From the NCBI GenBank assembly GCA_028283655.1, contig JAPWKE010000003.1, positions 2,852,001 to 2,916,000 on the forward strand: DNA of 64,000 bases, given 5' to 3'. Below the pieces are notes generated by a model. The model saw nothing but the letters and a program-made list of their open reading frames with translations, was not told where the DNA came from and did no database searches. The stretch is from Acidobacteriaceae bacterium (lineage in GTDB: Bacteria > Acidobacteriota > Terriglobia > Terriglobales > Acidobacteriaceae). Position 1 is the first letter of the stretch; the number at the start of each line of letters is the position of its first letter. Shown here in pieces: positions 1-8,394 of this stretch. Made by a program: the position numbers and the translations under genes.

Positions 1-445
1 TCTGGATGGTATCGCCGACCTTGCACTGGAAGCTCGGAATGTTAACCTTCTTGCCGTTCACAAGTACGTGACCGTGACGAACAACCTGACGAGCCTGGCG
101 GCGCGAGATCGCGAAACCGAGGCGGTACGCAACGTTGTCCAGACGGGTCTCGAGCTGCTGGAGCAGGAGTTCGCCGGTAACACCGTGGCGGGTCGAAGCG
201 TTCTCGTAGTACGCGCGGAACTGGGTCTCGAGCGTGAAGTAGATGCGCTTTGCCTTCTGCTTCTCACGAAGCTGCAGACCGTAGCCAACAACCTTCTTCA
301 CCTTCTTGGACTGACCATGCTGTCCCGGGGGGAAGTTACGCTTCTCTACCGGGCACTTCTCGGTAAAGCACTTCGGTCCCTTGAGGAACAACTTCACGCC
401 ATCGCGGCGGCACATACGGCAAACGGGTCCTGTATAACGAGCCAT
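1..445 (-). CDS. rpsD: 30S ribosomal protein S4, zinc-binding form (5' part only; runs off the window)
   Basis: Primary 16S rRNA-binding protein that nucleates the 30S body; in many bacteria S4 also represses its own operon. About 148 residues are visible from ATG at 445 ([16 protein letters not shown]); the C-terminus lies beyond position 1. Cys9, Cys12, Cys26 and Cys31 form a C-x2-C-x13-C-x4-C zinc cluster, so this is the C+ form. [16 protein letters not shown] and the S4 RNA-binding segment ([19 protein letters not shown]) are all present. It is the last visible gene of infA-rpmJ-rpsM-rpsK-rpsD. A cysteine-free paralogue lies at 42235-42855. Confidence 0.97.
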   Translation of the reverse strand, partial: MARYTGPVCRMCRRDGVKLFLKGPKCFTEKCPVEKRNFPPGQHGQSKKVKKVVGYGLQLREKQKAKRIYFTLETQFRAYYENASTRHGVTGELLLQQLETRLDNVAYRLGFAISRRQARQVVRHGHVLVNGKKVNIPSFQCKVGDTIQ

Positions 446-594
446 TGACTTTTCTCTCCAATTACTTCTGTGGTCGATCGTTTTACGGGCTGGCTTGCCC
501 TTCGTCACGATCCAAAATTAGGTTTCAGGGCCAAGGGCCCTGGGTCTAGCAAACGGGTCGAGGCCCAGAGCTAGAGAGTAGTTGGCGGTTGCCT

Positions 595-626
595 TCTAAA
601 CCCTGAACCCTGGACCCTAAACCCTG
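595..626. repeat. Short degenerate CCCTRAA-type tandem repeat between rpsK and rpsD
   Basis: The rpsK-rpsD spacer (446-629) is unusually long for this operon. Beside the rpsK stop codon it holds four degenerate heptamer-like units of the form AACCCTG/ACCCTAA. A GC-rich partial palindrome (AGGGCCCT) lies near 534-541. No open frame or RNA family is recognised here. The repeat is seen directly; any function is unknown. Confidence 0.5.
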
Positions 627-629
627 TAC

Positions 630-1052
630 TTATACGCGGCGACGCTTCGGCGGACGGCAGCCGTTGTGCGGCATCGGCGTCACGTCGCGGATCGAACGAA
701 CGTCGATACCTGCAGCGGCGAGCGCACGGATGGCCGACTCACGACCCGAGCCGGGGCCCGAGACGCGAACGTCAACAGCGCGGAGACCGTGGTCGCGAGC
801 AGCGTTTGCAGCGTTTACTGCAGCCTGCTGTGCCGCGAACGGGGTGCCCTTACGCGAACCGCGGAAGCCGAGCGAACCCGAGCTCTTCCACGACAGCGTG
901 TTGCCCTGCTGGTCGGTGATCGTCACGATCGTGTTGTTGAACGAAGCCTGGATGAAAACGAGACCAAATGGAACGTTTTTCCGCTCGCGCTTCTTAAACT
1001 TCTTGCCCTTGCCAGCCTTAGCGCCGGCACTCTTCTGCTGTGTCTTTGCCAT
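630..1052 (-). CDS. rpsK: 30S ribosomal protein S11
   Basis: Component of the 30S platform near the mRNA exit and the 3' end of 16S rRNA. 140 residues with a lysine-rich N-terminal tail (1-25). The core starts at [21 protein letters not shown], followed by [19 protein letters not shown], and the protein ends in the family signature [18 protein letters not shown]. It lies 3 bp downstream of rpsM, so the two are cotranscribed. Length and ending fit the family. Confidence 0.98.
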   Translation of the reverse strand: MAKTQQKSAGAKAGKGKKFKKRERKNVPFGLVFIQASFNNTIVTITDQQGNTLSWKSSGSLGFRGSRKGTPFAAQQAAVNAANAARDHGLRAVDVRVSGPGSGRESAIRALAAAGIDVRSIRDVTPMPHNGCRPPKRRRV

Positions 1053-1055
1053 GGC

Positions 1056-1436
1056 TTACTTGGTCACTTTCTTCTTGCCAGCAACGGTGCCCTTACGCGG
1101 GCCCTTGCGGGTACGAGCGTTGGTGTGGGTGCGCTGACCGCGAACCGGGAGGCTGCGGCGATGGCGGAGACCACGATAAGACTGAATCTCGATCAGGCGC
1201 TTGATGTTGAGGCTGATTTCCTTACGGAGATCGCCTTCAATGCCGCCTTCCTGCTCGATAACTGCACGGATCTTGTTGAGCTGGTCTTCATCCAGCGTAT
1301 TCATCTTGACGAGCGGATCGATGCCGGCCTTCTCCAGAATGCGGAGAGCGCGCGGCGCGCCGATGCCATAGATGTACTGAAGAGCGATACGGGCCTGCTT
1401 GTTAGGGGGCAGGTCGACGCCGGCAATACGTGCCAT
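1056..1436 (-). CDS. rpsM: 30S ribosomal protein S13
   Basis: Head protein of the 30S subunit that contacts the 50S subunit and the tRNAs. 126 residues beginning [19 protein letters not shown] and carrying the helix-turn segment [36 protein letters not shown] leads into a basic C-terminal tail ending KKKVTK. Standard position between rpmJ and rpsK. A spacer of about 150 bp separates it from rpmJ, with no further gene seen in it. Confidence 0.98.
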   Translation of the reverse strand: MARIAGVDLPPNKQARIALQYIYGIGAPRALRILEKAGIDPLVKMNTLDEDQLNKIRAVIEQEGGIEGDLRKEISLNIKRLIEIQSYRGLRHRRSLPVRGQRTHTNARTRKGPRKGTVAGKKKVTK

Positions 1437-1587
1437 GGGGTGCCTTTCGGTTGAGCTCAGGAGCTACGTCCATCGAGCGGGGTTCAATGTTGAAACGGCT
1501 GACAGATTTCTCTGCCTCCTCCGGGTTCATCGCACTCCTTGACAGCGGAGAACTCGCCCGGTGGGGCCGCAGTAGTCGCCGGGGCGA

Positions 1588-1701
1588 TTAGCCCTGGCGC
1601 TGCTTGTGCTTGGCGTTCTCGCAGATGACGCGAACGACACCCTTGCGGTGAATCACCTTGCACTTGTCGCAGATTGCCTTTACAGACGCACGGACCTTCA
1701 T
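1588..1701 (-). CDS. rpmJ: 50S ribosomal protein L36, zinc-binding form
   Basis: A 37-residue protein reading [20 protein letters not shown] at the start and ending [11 protein letters not shown]. Cys11, Cys14, Cys27 and His32 form the zinc site of the C+ type of L36, a small 23S rRNA-binding protein. The canonical L36 has lysine at position 9 where this one has alanine. It lies between infA (46 bp upstream) and rpsM, as in the standard spc/alpha layout. Confidence 0.97.
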   Translation of the reverse strand: MKVRASVKAICDKCKVIHRKGVVRVICENAKHKQRQG

Positions 1702-1746
1702 GATTCCTCTTCCTTACGGTGAAGCTGTTCTGGGTTGACCGACCGT

Positions 1747-1965
1747 TTACTTGTAGCGGTAAACGATGCGGCCGCGGCTCAGGTCATACGGGCTCAGCTC
1801 AATAGCCACGCGATCGCCGGTGAGAATGCGGATGAAGTTCTTACGCATACGCCCTGAGACGTGCGCAAGAACCTGATGCTTGTTCTCGAGCTCGACCTTG
1901 AACAACGCGTTCGGCAAGATGTCGACCACCGTTGCCATTACCTCAATTGCATCTTCCTTCGACAA
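1747..1965 (-). CDS. infA: Translation initiation factor IF-1
   Basis: OB-fold factor that binds the 30S A site during initiation. The frame is open up to 2001, but a start at TTG 1965-1963 gives exactly 72 residues, the usual IF-1 length, and has an AGAGGAGAG Shine-Dalgarno just upstream. The protein then begins (M)[29 protein letters not shown] and the ending [16 protein letters not shown] are diagnostic. First gene of the visible ribosomal run; divergent from the secreted protein at 2236. Confidence 0.95.
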   Translation of the reverse strand: MSKEDAIEVMATVVDILPNALFKVELENKHQVLAHVSGRMRKNFIRILTGDRVAIELSPYDLSRGRIVYRYK

Positions 1966-2235
1966 ACGCTCTCCTCTGACCGGGCGTTTGGGCCCTGTCA
2001 ATCTTCGTGCCAGTACTACCTGTTTCGTGGGCTTCTCTTGGCTCCGTCAGCCCCGAACAGGGCACACAGAGACGGCGGAAGGTTCACGCACCATCTCCAA
2101 GTCTACACCAGAACGGAGTTTTCCGGGGTATTCGCCACTTTTTCTGCTTACGGTACCCGTAATGCCGAAGATACTGGGTCAAAAGCCTAAGAAAACCGAG
2201 GACGATCAGCCCGAACCTCTGCTACAGTCCCTGCC

Positions 2236-2907
2236 ATGCAGACCCTTTGTCGAGCTCTACTGCTACTCTCTGCCCTGCTTGCGCCTGGCGCGGCCCTTGC
2301 GGAAAAGATCCATACCGTCGCCCTCGGCGCACCGAGACGCGTGCCGTATACGCCACCCGAGGCCACGCCGGAGACGAAAGGCGAGGACGCTACCACCCTC
2401 CGCATCCGCCCGCTGGTGGTCGACGGCAAGGTGAAGGAGTGGACCGTTGGCGAGATGCATGAGGTCACCGACCGCACCTTTGTCATCCGTCGCGCGCTGC
2501 ACCTGAACGATGCCTTGCCGAACGAGGCTGCACGCTGGACGTGGCAGCCCGGGCCGTGGCTGACCGTCGACCGCACCTCGGGTCGCGTCACCGCGCTGCA
2601 CCTGCCGGACTTCGACGCACAACTCTCGCACGTGGTGTGGTTTCGCGACTATGCAGCGTACTGCGGCCTGCATGTGCTGGTGAAGTCCACCAGCCTCACC
2701 GCCATCGTTGTCGAACTCGGCGCGCGGCGCGCAGCCGTCTCGCAGAAGATCTCCGCGTGGCCGATCGATCCTCTTCCCCACCCTGCCTGTGCCGCAACGA
2801 CGTGGCAGCGCACGCCCATGCGGGCAACCTTCCATCCAGCCAACCACGCGGAGATGACCTTCTCCATCACCGGGAGTACCTCGTTGATTGAAGACGACGA
2901 GGAGTGA
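2236..2907 (+). CDS. Conserved secreted protein of unknown function
   Basis: 223 residues. Residues 1-22 form a signal peptide (hydrophobic LCRALLLLSALLAPGAA, then ALA before the predicted cut). The mature part has no motif I can assign. It contains a stretch resembling a beta-rich domain (LRIRPLVVDGKVKEWTVGE, then VTDRTFVIRRALHLND) and ends with an acidic tail EDDEE. It is the only gene between the divergent infA operon and the bactofilin gene. Coding is supported by the signal peptide and codon bias. Likely periplasmic or exported. Confidence 0.7.
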   Translation: MQTLCRALLLLSALLAPGAALAEKIHTVALGAPRRVPYTPPEATPETKGEDATTLRIRPLVVDGKVKEWTVGEMHEVTDRTFVIRRALHLNDALPNEAARWTWQPGPWLTVDRTSGRVTALHLPDFDAQLSHVVWFRDYAAYCGLHVLVKSTSLTAIVVELGARRAAVSQKISAWPIDPLPHPACAATTWQRTPMRATFHPANHAEMTFSITGSTSLIEDDEE

Positions 2908-2916
2908 CGAAGAGAA

Positions 2917-2947
2917 CCGAGGAAATAGGAAGAGCGAGGAGGTGCGG
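2917..2947. repeat. Purine-rich repeat fragment (short copy)
   Basis: GAGGAAATAGGAAGAGCGAG just after the stop codon of the secreted protein matches, with few changes, one arm of the longer purine-rich inverted repeats at 15616-15707 and 51343-51466. It looks like a decayed or partial member of the same dispersed family. Confidence 0.4.
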
Positions 2948-3183
2948 CTTTGTCGGGCAACCCTGCTGAGCGACGAACGCACGGCGGCGCGCAACTTTCA
3001 CCATTCACCTGCCTGCGCCGCCTCGCCCCGTAACTAACTCGACACCTTTCTGCGTGAGAAGTCCACAGGTTGTAACTGTTGACAAAGTAGTATCGTGGAC
3101 GAAGCGCCAGTGAGCCCGGCCGTGATATTGCATCCAGCCGATTCCGCCTTGCGCGCAAGCCCCGAAAGGACACAATTTCTATT

Positions 3184-3699
3184 ATGTGGAAACCGAACCA
3201 GCCCGGCTCGACCCCTGCAACCCCTGAACCTCAGCGCCCGGCTCCCCCCGTTTCCGGTGGCGCTCCTGGCTTCGAGCCCGCGCGTCCCACGGCACCGACG
3301 TCCACCCCGGTTTCGGCTGCTGCCGGCGACCAGGCCACGATCGGCAAGAGCCTGATCGTGAAGGGTGAAGTCTCGGGCTCCGAGTCGCTCTACATCGACG
3401 GTAAGGTCGAAGGCGCGATCAACCTACCCGGCAACCGCGTGACCATCGGCCGCAACGGCCAGGTCGCAGCGAACATTGCTGCTCGCGAGATCGTTGTGCT
3501 CGGCAAGGTGCGTGGCAACTGCCAGGCAGCCGACCGTATCGACATCCGCGCGGAAGGCTCGCTGACCGGCGACGTGATTGCAGCGCGTATCTCGATCGAA
3601 GACGGCGCGTTCTTCAAGGGCGGCATCGACATCCGCAAGCCGGGTGCTGGCGAACAGCCCAAGCCGACCGAAACCCCGGCAGAAACCCCCGCCAGCTAA
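3184..3699 (+). CDS. Bactofilin-family cytoskeletal protein
   Basis: Bactofilins polymerise without nucleotide into filaments that scaffold cell-shape and envelope machinery. 171 residues. Residues 1-48 are a proline- and alanine-rich disordered tail. Residues 50-155 are the right-handed beta-helix core: ATIGKSLIVKGEVSGSESLY, then repeated G-x-hydrophobic turns such as EIVVLGKVRGNCQAADRIDI and GSLTGDVIAARISIEDGAFF. The short PT-rich tail ends ETPAETPAS. A strong terminator follows at 3752, so the gene probably stands alone. Confidence 0.92.
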   Translation: MWKPNQPGSTPATPEPQRPAPPVSGGAPGFEPARPTAPTSTPVSAAAGDQATIGKSLIVKGEVSGSESLYIDGKVEGAINLPGNRVTIGRNGQVAANIAAREIVVLGKVRGNCQAADRIDIRAEGSLTGDVIAARISIEDGAFFKGGIDIRKPGAGEQPKPTETPAETPAS

Positions 3700-3751
3700 A
3701 CGGCAGGGTGTAGACACCAGAGTGTAAAGCGTAGAAATATGCCAGACACAA

Positions 3752-3781
3752 GAAGGGCCGCTCCCAACGGAGCGGCCCTTC
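3752..3781 (+). terminator. Intrinsic terminator after the bactofilin gene
   Basis: GAAGGGCCGCTCC, loop CAAC, then GGAGCGGCCCTTC, followed by TGCTTTTTC. It lies between the convergent bactofilin gene and the GYF-domain gene and may act on both. Confidence 0.85.
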
Positions 3782-3805
3782 TGCTTTTTCTCTATGCTCT
3801 ACGGT

Positions 3806-4468
3806 CTAGCTCGGTACGCTCACCCGGAGCGCTCTCTTGAGCTCGTTGATGCGATTGAAGTGGAACTGGAAGTACGTGACGCCGAAGAAGAACGTCATCA
3901 CACCGCCCAGGCGCAAGCCAATCGGCTCCGGCCCGTTGAAGTGCTTCAGCAACTCTGCGCGGAACATGAAGCGAGTCAGCAGGAAGAGCACAAACGACAG
4001 CGTTCCCAGCACCGGGTGCGGAGCCACATAGACGTTCGTTCCAAAGATGTTGTGGTGAACGCTATGGAAGATCGACGGCGCGCGCAGCAGGAACACCACG
4101 GCATTGATCAGGTAGAGATAGATCGAGACGCAGGTGCGGTCGATGCGCCGCAGCCAGGCCGACTGCACCACTCCCCAGACCACCGTGAATAGCCCACCGG
4201 TAACAATCGACAGCAGCAGCACAGCCCACCACGGAAAATCCGGCGGATCAGGAAACAACTGCGGCAGCCCACCGGGGTACGGCGCGGGCGGTACCTGCCC
4301 GGTCAGAGGAGCCTCCGGGAAAAGCTCCGAGACGGGCAGCCAGTCCTCTGTGCCCTGCGCCTGGGCCAGGTCCGTCGGCAGAACGTTGCCGGTGGCGAGG
4401 TAGCGACGCACGTCATCCTCGGTATAGGGGCCGTACATCTGTCCGTTGCGTGCAATGCGAAAGAGCAT
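3806..4468 (-). CDS. GYF_2-domain membrane protein (DUF4234-like)
   Basis: 220 residues. The N-terminal 12-52 region (MYGPYTEDDVRRYLATGNVL...DWLPVSELF) is a GYF_2/DUF4339-type domain thought to bind proline-rich peptides. A proline-rich linker follows. Four hydrophobic segments then come: PWWAVLLLSIVTGGLFTVVW, VSIYLYLINAVVFLL, TLSFVLFLLTRFMF and GGVMTFFFGVTYFQF, consistent with an inner-membrane protein. The start ATG at 4468 has AGGAAAG four bases upstream. The function is unknown. Confidence 0.85.
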   Translation of the reverse strand: MLFRIARNGQMYGPYTEDDVRRYLATGNVLPTDLAQAQGTEDWLPVSELFPEAPLTGQVPPAPYPGGLPQLFPDPPDFPWWAVLLLSIVTGGLFTVVWGVVQSAWLRRIDRTCVSIYLYLINAVVFLLRAPSIFHSVHHNIFGTNVYVAPHPVLGTLSFVLFLLTRFMFRAELLKHFNGPEPIGLRLGGVMTFFFGVTYFQFHFNRINELKRALRVSVPS

Positions 4469-4536
4469 CGTGCTTTCCTCGTCTATAGTTCTTTACGTTC
4501 CGATGCGCCTTGCGGTTCCAACGTTTGATCTGGTGT

Positions 4537-4992
4537 TTACTCTTGCGCCGCAGCTTCCAGCACCGCGATATCGAGCTTCTCCATCTCCATCATGGCGGCC
4601 ATCGCCTTGGGATGCTTGATGACTTCGCCAATATTCTTCGGCACTATCTGCCAGCTTAGCCCAAAGGGATCAGTGATCCACCCACACGCCATCACCTTTC
4701 CACCCGCAGCCAGAATCTTCTCCCAGTAGCCGTCAATCTCTTCCTGCGTCTCGCAGGTCACGCTAAACGAGAACGCTGGCGTCAACGCATACCCCGGTCC
4801 ACCGTTGAGAAACACGACCTGCTGGCCTTCGAGCTCAAGAGTGATCGTGGCAAGCTTGCCCTCAGGCCACGGCCCTATGCCCGACGACCGCAGTTCACTG
4901 ATCTTCTTCGTGCGAGCAAACAGCCCGAGATAAAACTCCGCTGCTTCTTCCGCATTGTCGTTGAACCAGAGAAACGGTGTGACCTTGTTCAT
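4537..4992 (-). CDS. VOC-family protein (PhnB / 3-demethylubiquinone methyltransferase-like fold)
   Basis: 151 residues starting MNKVTPFLWFNDNAEEAAEF, with the tandem beta-alpha-beta-beta-beta pattern of vicinal-oxygen-chelate proteins. GPGYALTPAFSFSVTCETQE and CGWITDPFGLSWQIVP are characteristic of the PhnB-like group, which is often annotated as 3-demethylubiquinone-9 3-methyltransferase although no methyltransferase motif is present. AGGAGG lies 6 bases before the ATG. Substrate unknown. Confidence 0.88.
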   Translation of the reverse strand: MNKVTPFLWFNDNAEEAAEFYLGLFARTKKISELRSSGIGPWPEGKLATITLELEGQQVVFLNGGPGYALTPAFSFSVTCETQEEIDGYWEKILAAGGKVMACGWITDPFGLSWQIVPKNIGEVIKHPKAMAAMMEMEKLDIAVLEAAAQE

Positions 4993-5130
4993 CGCAAGCC
5001 TCCTGACACGCGAATACTACCTCATCGCAGCGGCATCCACACAAATGTGCCTACAGCACACGTAGTGGAGGATCCGCTGGACGATATGCCCTGCTATACG
5101 TAATGAGTAGGCGACCTTCCTATATGGCGA

Positions 5131-6849
5131 CTACTCCTCCAGAGCAATCAACAGTCCTTCCCCTGCCTCCAGCGTCACCTCGCCATCAACGTCCGCACCC
5201 GTGCCGTCGAGCAGCGTCGTCACCAGTACCTTGCCCTTCGCGCAGTGCACCGTGGCAATCTCACTACCGAGGTTCAGCAGAACCTGAAAGTCTGCGGCGT
5301 CGCCGTTCTCAGGCGTCGTGCGCTTGAACCGCAGGACGCTTCCCTCCGCGTGAACGTCCGTGATGCCGCCTGCATGAAGCGTGTCAAACGTACGCCGATA
5401 GTGCAGCAGCGTGCGATACAGCGTGAAGATCGACTTCAGGTCCTTCGACTGCACCGCCGCATTCTTCGTCTCGAACTCTCGTTCTATCGGCAGCCACGGC
5501 TTCACGTCCGGGAAGGTAAAGCCCGCGTTCTCCGCCGGGATCCACAACATCGGCGAACGCTCCGGATCGCGTCCGCGACCCTTGCCAGGCTCATTCTTCT
5601 CGGCCGGATCCTGCACCTGGTTTGGCGTAATCGGCACATCTTCCATGCCGAGTTCGTCGCCGTAGTACATCGTCGGCGTGCCACGCAGCGTCAACAGCAG
5701 CATCGCTGCTGCGCGCGTCTGCTGCTTGCCGATACGCGTTGCCAGACGCGACTGATCGTGGTTCCCCAGCACATAGTTCGGCCACGCTCCATCGGGCAGC
5801 AGACGCTCGTAATCGGTGATGATCTGCGCAACAGCAGCAGCCTCCCAGCGCGTCTGGATCAGGTGGAAGTTGAACGGCAGGTTCGCGCCGTTTAGCTGCG
5901 GCACACCCGGCTCGCTCAGCGCCCCCTTCTTCTCCGTCCCGTAGTACTCGATCAACTCAGCGAGCGGCAGATAAATCTCACCGATCAACACACGATTCGA
6001 CTCGCCTTCCAGGTTCTTCTTCTCCGGCGTCAGCGTATCGCCGTAAGTGTCGAGAAGCGTCCGCATCTCCGCAACGATCATGAGCGTCTCGGCCTGATTG
6101 GCGGTGAAGACCGGCAGCGTCGCCGCATGGTCATGCATGTCGCCGTGGAACTCAGGGTTCGGCGGATTGTTACGGAAGTACTGGTCCTTGATTAGCAGCC
6201 ACAGCACATCCATGCGGAAGCCATCGACGCCGCGATCGAGCCAGAACTGCATCGCCTCATACATCGCCGCGCGAACCTGCGGGTTACGCCAGTTCAAGTC
6301 CGGTTGCTGCTTCAAAAACGAGTGCAGATAGAACTGCTCCGTGCGCTCATCCCACTCCCACGCCGAGCCGCCGAACTGCGATGTCCAGTTGTTTGGCAGA
6401 CGCTCGCGCGCAGGCTTGAAATCATCCCCTGCCGGAGGCGCATCGTGCCAGATGTACCAGTCGCGCTTCGGACTTTCGCGCGACGAACGCGACTCCAGAA
6501 ACCACGCATGCAGGTCCGACGTATGGTTCGGCACAAAGTCCAGAACGACGCGCAGACCGCGCTTGTGCGCCTCAGCCAGCAGCTCGTCAAAGTCAGCCAA
6601 CGAGCCAAAGAGCGGATCGACGTCTGTGTAATCCGCCACGTCGTAGCCGAAATCCGCCATCGGCGACGGGTAGAAGGGCGAGATCCACAGCGTGTCTACG
6701 CCCAGCGAACGGAAGTAGTCGAGCCGCGCGATGATGCCGCGCAGATCGCCGACGCCATCACCATTCGTATCTTGAAAGGAACGCGGATACACCTGGTAGA
6801 CCACACCGGTCTGCCACCACTGCGAGGGCTTGAAGTCACTGGACGCCAT
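5131..6849 (-). CDS. Alpha-glucosidase / alpha-amylase family protein (GH13)
   Basis: Predicted cytosolic glycosidase acting on alpha-1,4 or alpha-1,6 gluco-oligosaccharides. 572 residues from ATG 6849 (MASSDFKPSQWWQTGVVYQV). The frame continues upstream but overlaps the divergent fmdE-like gene, so the shorter start is preferred. GH13 regions are intact: DFVPNHT near 105-110, GFRMD with the nucleophile Asp214, LIGE with the acid/base Glu291, and LGNHD with Asp365. No signal peptide. It resembles oligo-1,6-glucosidase or alpha-glucosidase subfamilies; trehalose synthase is less likely by length. Confidence 0.9.
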   Translation of the reverse strand: MASSDFKPSQWWQTGVVYQVYPRSFQDTNGDGVGDLRGIIARLDYFRSLGVDTLWISPFYPSPMADFGYDVADYTDVDPLFGSLADFDELLAEAHKRGLRVVLDFVPNHTSDLHAWFLESRSSRESPKRDWYIWHDAPPAGDDFKPARERLPNNWTSQFGGSAWEWDERTEQFYLHSFLKQQPDLNWRNPQVRAAMYEAMQFWLDRGVDGFRMDVLWLLIKDQYFRNNPPNPEFHGDMHDHAATLPVFTANQAETLMIVAEMRTLLDTYGDTLTPEKKNLEGESNRVLIGEIYLPLAELIEYYGTEKKGALSEPGVPQLNGANLPFNFHLIQTRWEAAAVAQIITDYERLLPDGAWPNYVLGNHDQSRLATRIGKQQTRAAAMLLLTLRGTPTMYYGDELGMEDVPITPNQVQDPAEKNEPGKGRGRDPERSPMLWIPAENAGFTFPDVKPWLPIEREFETKNAAVQSKDLKSIFTLYRTLLHYRRTFDTLHAGGITDVHAEGSVLRFKRTTPENGDAADFQVLLNLGSEIATVHCAKGKVLVTTLLDGTGADVDGEVTLEAGEGLLIALEE

Positions 6850-6910
6850 ACTGCTCTGATGCTCCCACGTCCCATGGCGGTGCAGCAAGCGGCGGCGTAA
6901 CATCGGGAGC

Positions 6911-7567
6911 ATGAGCGCTCCTGCCCTCGCCCTTCCACCCGCCACCCTCGACGAGCTTCTGCTCGAAGCCGAACGCGCCCACGGCCACCTCTGCGCCGGG
7001 CAGATCCTCGGTGTGCGCATGGCGATGCTTGCCCTGCGCGAGCTTGGCGTCGGCGACCCGCGCCAACGCACTCTCGCTGACGGCACGCTGAACCCCGATC
7101 GCAAGCGCCTCGTCGTCTTCGTCGAAATCGACCGCTGCGCGACCGACGCTATCGGCGTCGTGACCGCAGCCCGCGTGGGCAAACGCGCGCTGAAGCTGCG
7201 CGACTGGGGCAAGATGGCCGCAACCTTCATCGACCTGGAAGCGAAGCTCGACGGCGACGACTATAAGGCGATCCGCGTCGTTGCGAAGGAAAGCTCCAAG
7301 GCCCGCGCGAAGGAGCTCTATCCTGAGCTTGAAAAGAACGCGCAGCAAATGAAGTCTTACCGCGAGATGCTCGACACCGACCTCTTCACCACGGATTGGG
7401 TGCGCGTCGCGCTGCCGCCGAGCGAGTTCCCGGGTTTCAAAGGAGAGCGTGTCGTCTGCGCAAACTGCGGCGAAGGCGTGAACTTCGACCGCTGGACCGA
7501 ATGCGACGGCGAGCGCCTCTGCTTCTCCTGTGCCTACACCACGCTGCGCTACTACCGGCCGCTCTAA
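6911..7567 (+). CDS. FmdE-like protein with C-terminal zinc ribbon
   Basis: 218 residues. The N-terminal 10-150 is an FmdE domain: AHGHLCAGQILGVRMAM carries the conserved His and Cys, and DRCATDAIGVVTAARVGKR follows. Residues about 175-210 form a zinc ribbon, CANC...CDG..LCFSC. In methanogens FmdE copurifies with formylmethanofuran dehydrogenase. No other subunit is present here, so a metal-binding or molybdenum-related accessory role is more plausible, but that is an inference. A methyltransferase gene follows after 20 bp, so the two probably form an operon. Confidence 0.85.
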   Translation: MSAPALALPPATLDELLLEAERAHGHLCAGQILGVRMAMLALRELGVGDPRQRTLADGTLNPDRKRLVVFVEIDRCATDAIGVVTAARVGKRALKLRDWGKMAATFIDLEAKLDGDDYKAIRVVAKESSKARAKELYPELEKNAQQMKSYREMLDTDLFTTDWVRVALPPSEFPGFKGERVVCANCGEGVNFDRWTECDGERLCFSCAYTTLRYYRPL

Positions 7568-7587
7568 GCGATGCGACAATAGCCAGC

Positions 7588-8346
7588 GTGATCGAAGCTC
7601 CTCCCATACCGACGAACGAAACACCCCCACTCCCGGGCTTCGACCACCGCACCTACGCGCTTCATGAACACCTCGACGGCCCCTGCACCTACGCGGACTA
7701 CCGCAAGGCCATGCTCGACATGGCAAGGCTCAACCGGTTTACCCGCGCACATAGGCCCTTCCTGCAGCTGATCGCCGAGGTCGTGGCAAAGACCGGCGTC
7801 AGCCACACTCCGCTCGCTATCCTCGACATTGGCTGCGGGCAAGGTGCGCTCCTTCGCATCGTTCGTCGCTGGGCAGCAACAAGAAGCCTTCCGTTGCGTC
7901 TCACCGGCATCGACCTGCACCCCTACGCTGCGCGCCTCGCTGCCGAGTGCAACAGCAAGGAGCACCTTCCTCCCGGCACACTTCATCACGAAACAGCCGA
8001 TGCGCTCGCCACGGCTATCGACGCCGACATCATTTTCTGCTCGCTCATGGCGCACCACCTCACGGACGACGACGTTCTCCGCCTGCTCCACCAATGCAAC
8101 CGCGCTCGCCACGCCTGGATGATCAGCGACCTCCGACGTTCCCAACGCGCCGCAAAGCTTTTCGTCCTGCTCGCCCGGCTGCTGCGGCTACATCGCTTCG
8201 TCGTCGAAGACGGTGACATCTCGTTCCGCCGCGCATACTCACTCGAAGAGTGGAAACAGCTCGTCACCCGCGCCAATATCCGCGCCGAAGTCATTGATGT
8301 CGGCAGCGGACGCGTACTGATACGAAAGCAGAATGTAGAGGGGTAG
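7588..8346 (+). CDS. Class I SAM-dependent methyltransferase
   Basis: 252 residues from GTG 7588, 20 bp after the FmdE-like gene; the ATG at 7571 is out of frame and stops at once. Motif I is AILDIGCGQGALLRIVRR and the acidic end of beta-2 is LTGIDLHP. The next motif is DADIIFCSLMAHHLTDDDVL. An N-terminal helical cap (YADYRKAMLDMARLNRFTRA) precedes the Rossmann fold. Related proteins often methylate small hydrophobic metabolites, but the substrate cannot be read from the sequence. Confidence 0.85.
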   Translation: MIEAPPIPTNETPPLPGFDHRTYALHEHLDGPCTYADYRKAMLDMARLNRFTRAHRPFLQLIAEVVAKTGVSHTPLAILDIGCGQGALLRIVRRWAATRSLPLRLTGIDLHPYAARLAAECNSKEHLPPGTLHHETADALATAIDADIIFCSLMAHHLTDDDVLRLLHQCNRARHAWMISDLRRSQRAAKLFVLLARLLRLHRFVVEDGDISFRRAYSLEEWKQLVTRANIRAEVIDVGSGRVLIRKQNVEG

Positions 8347-8394
8347 AGCCTTGTCGCGCCTGAAGCGTCTTTCTACGCTCGACACTCTTCCCAT

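Noticed and set aside
6911-7567. FmdE as evidence of methanogenesis or C1 transfer with methanofuran
   Set aside because: No Fmd/Fwd catalytic subunits or other methanofuran enzymes occur nearby, and stand-alone FmdE-domain proteins are widespread in bacteria.
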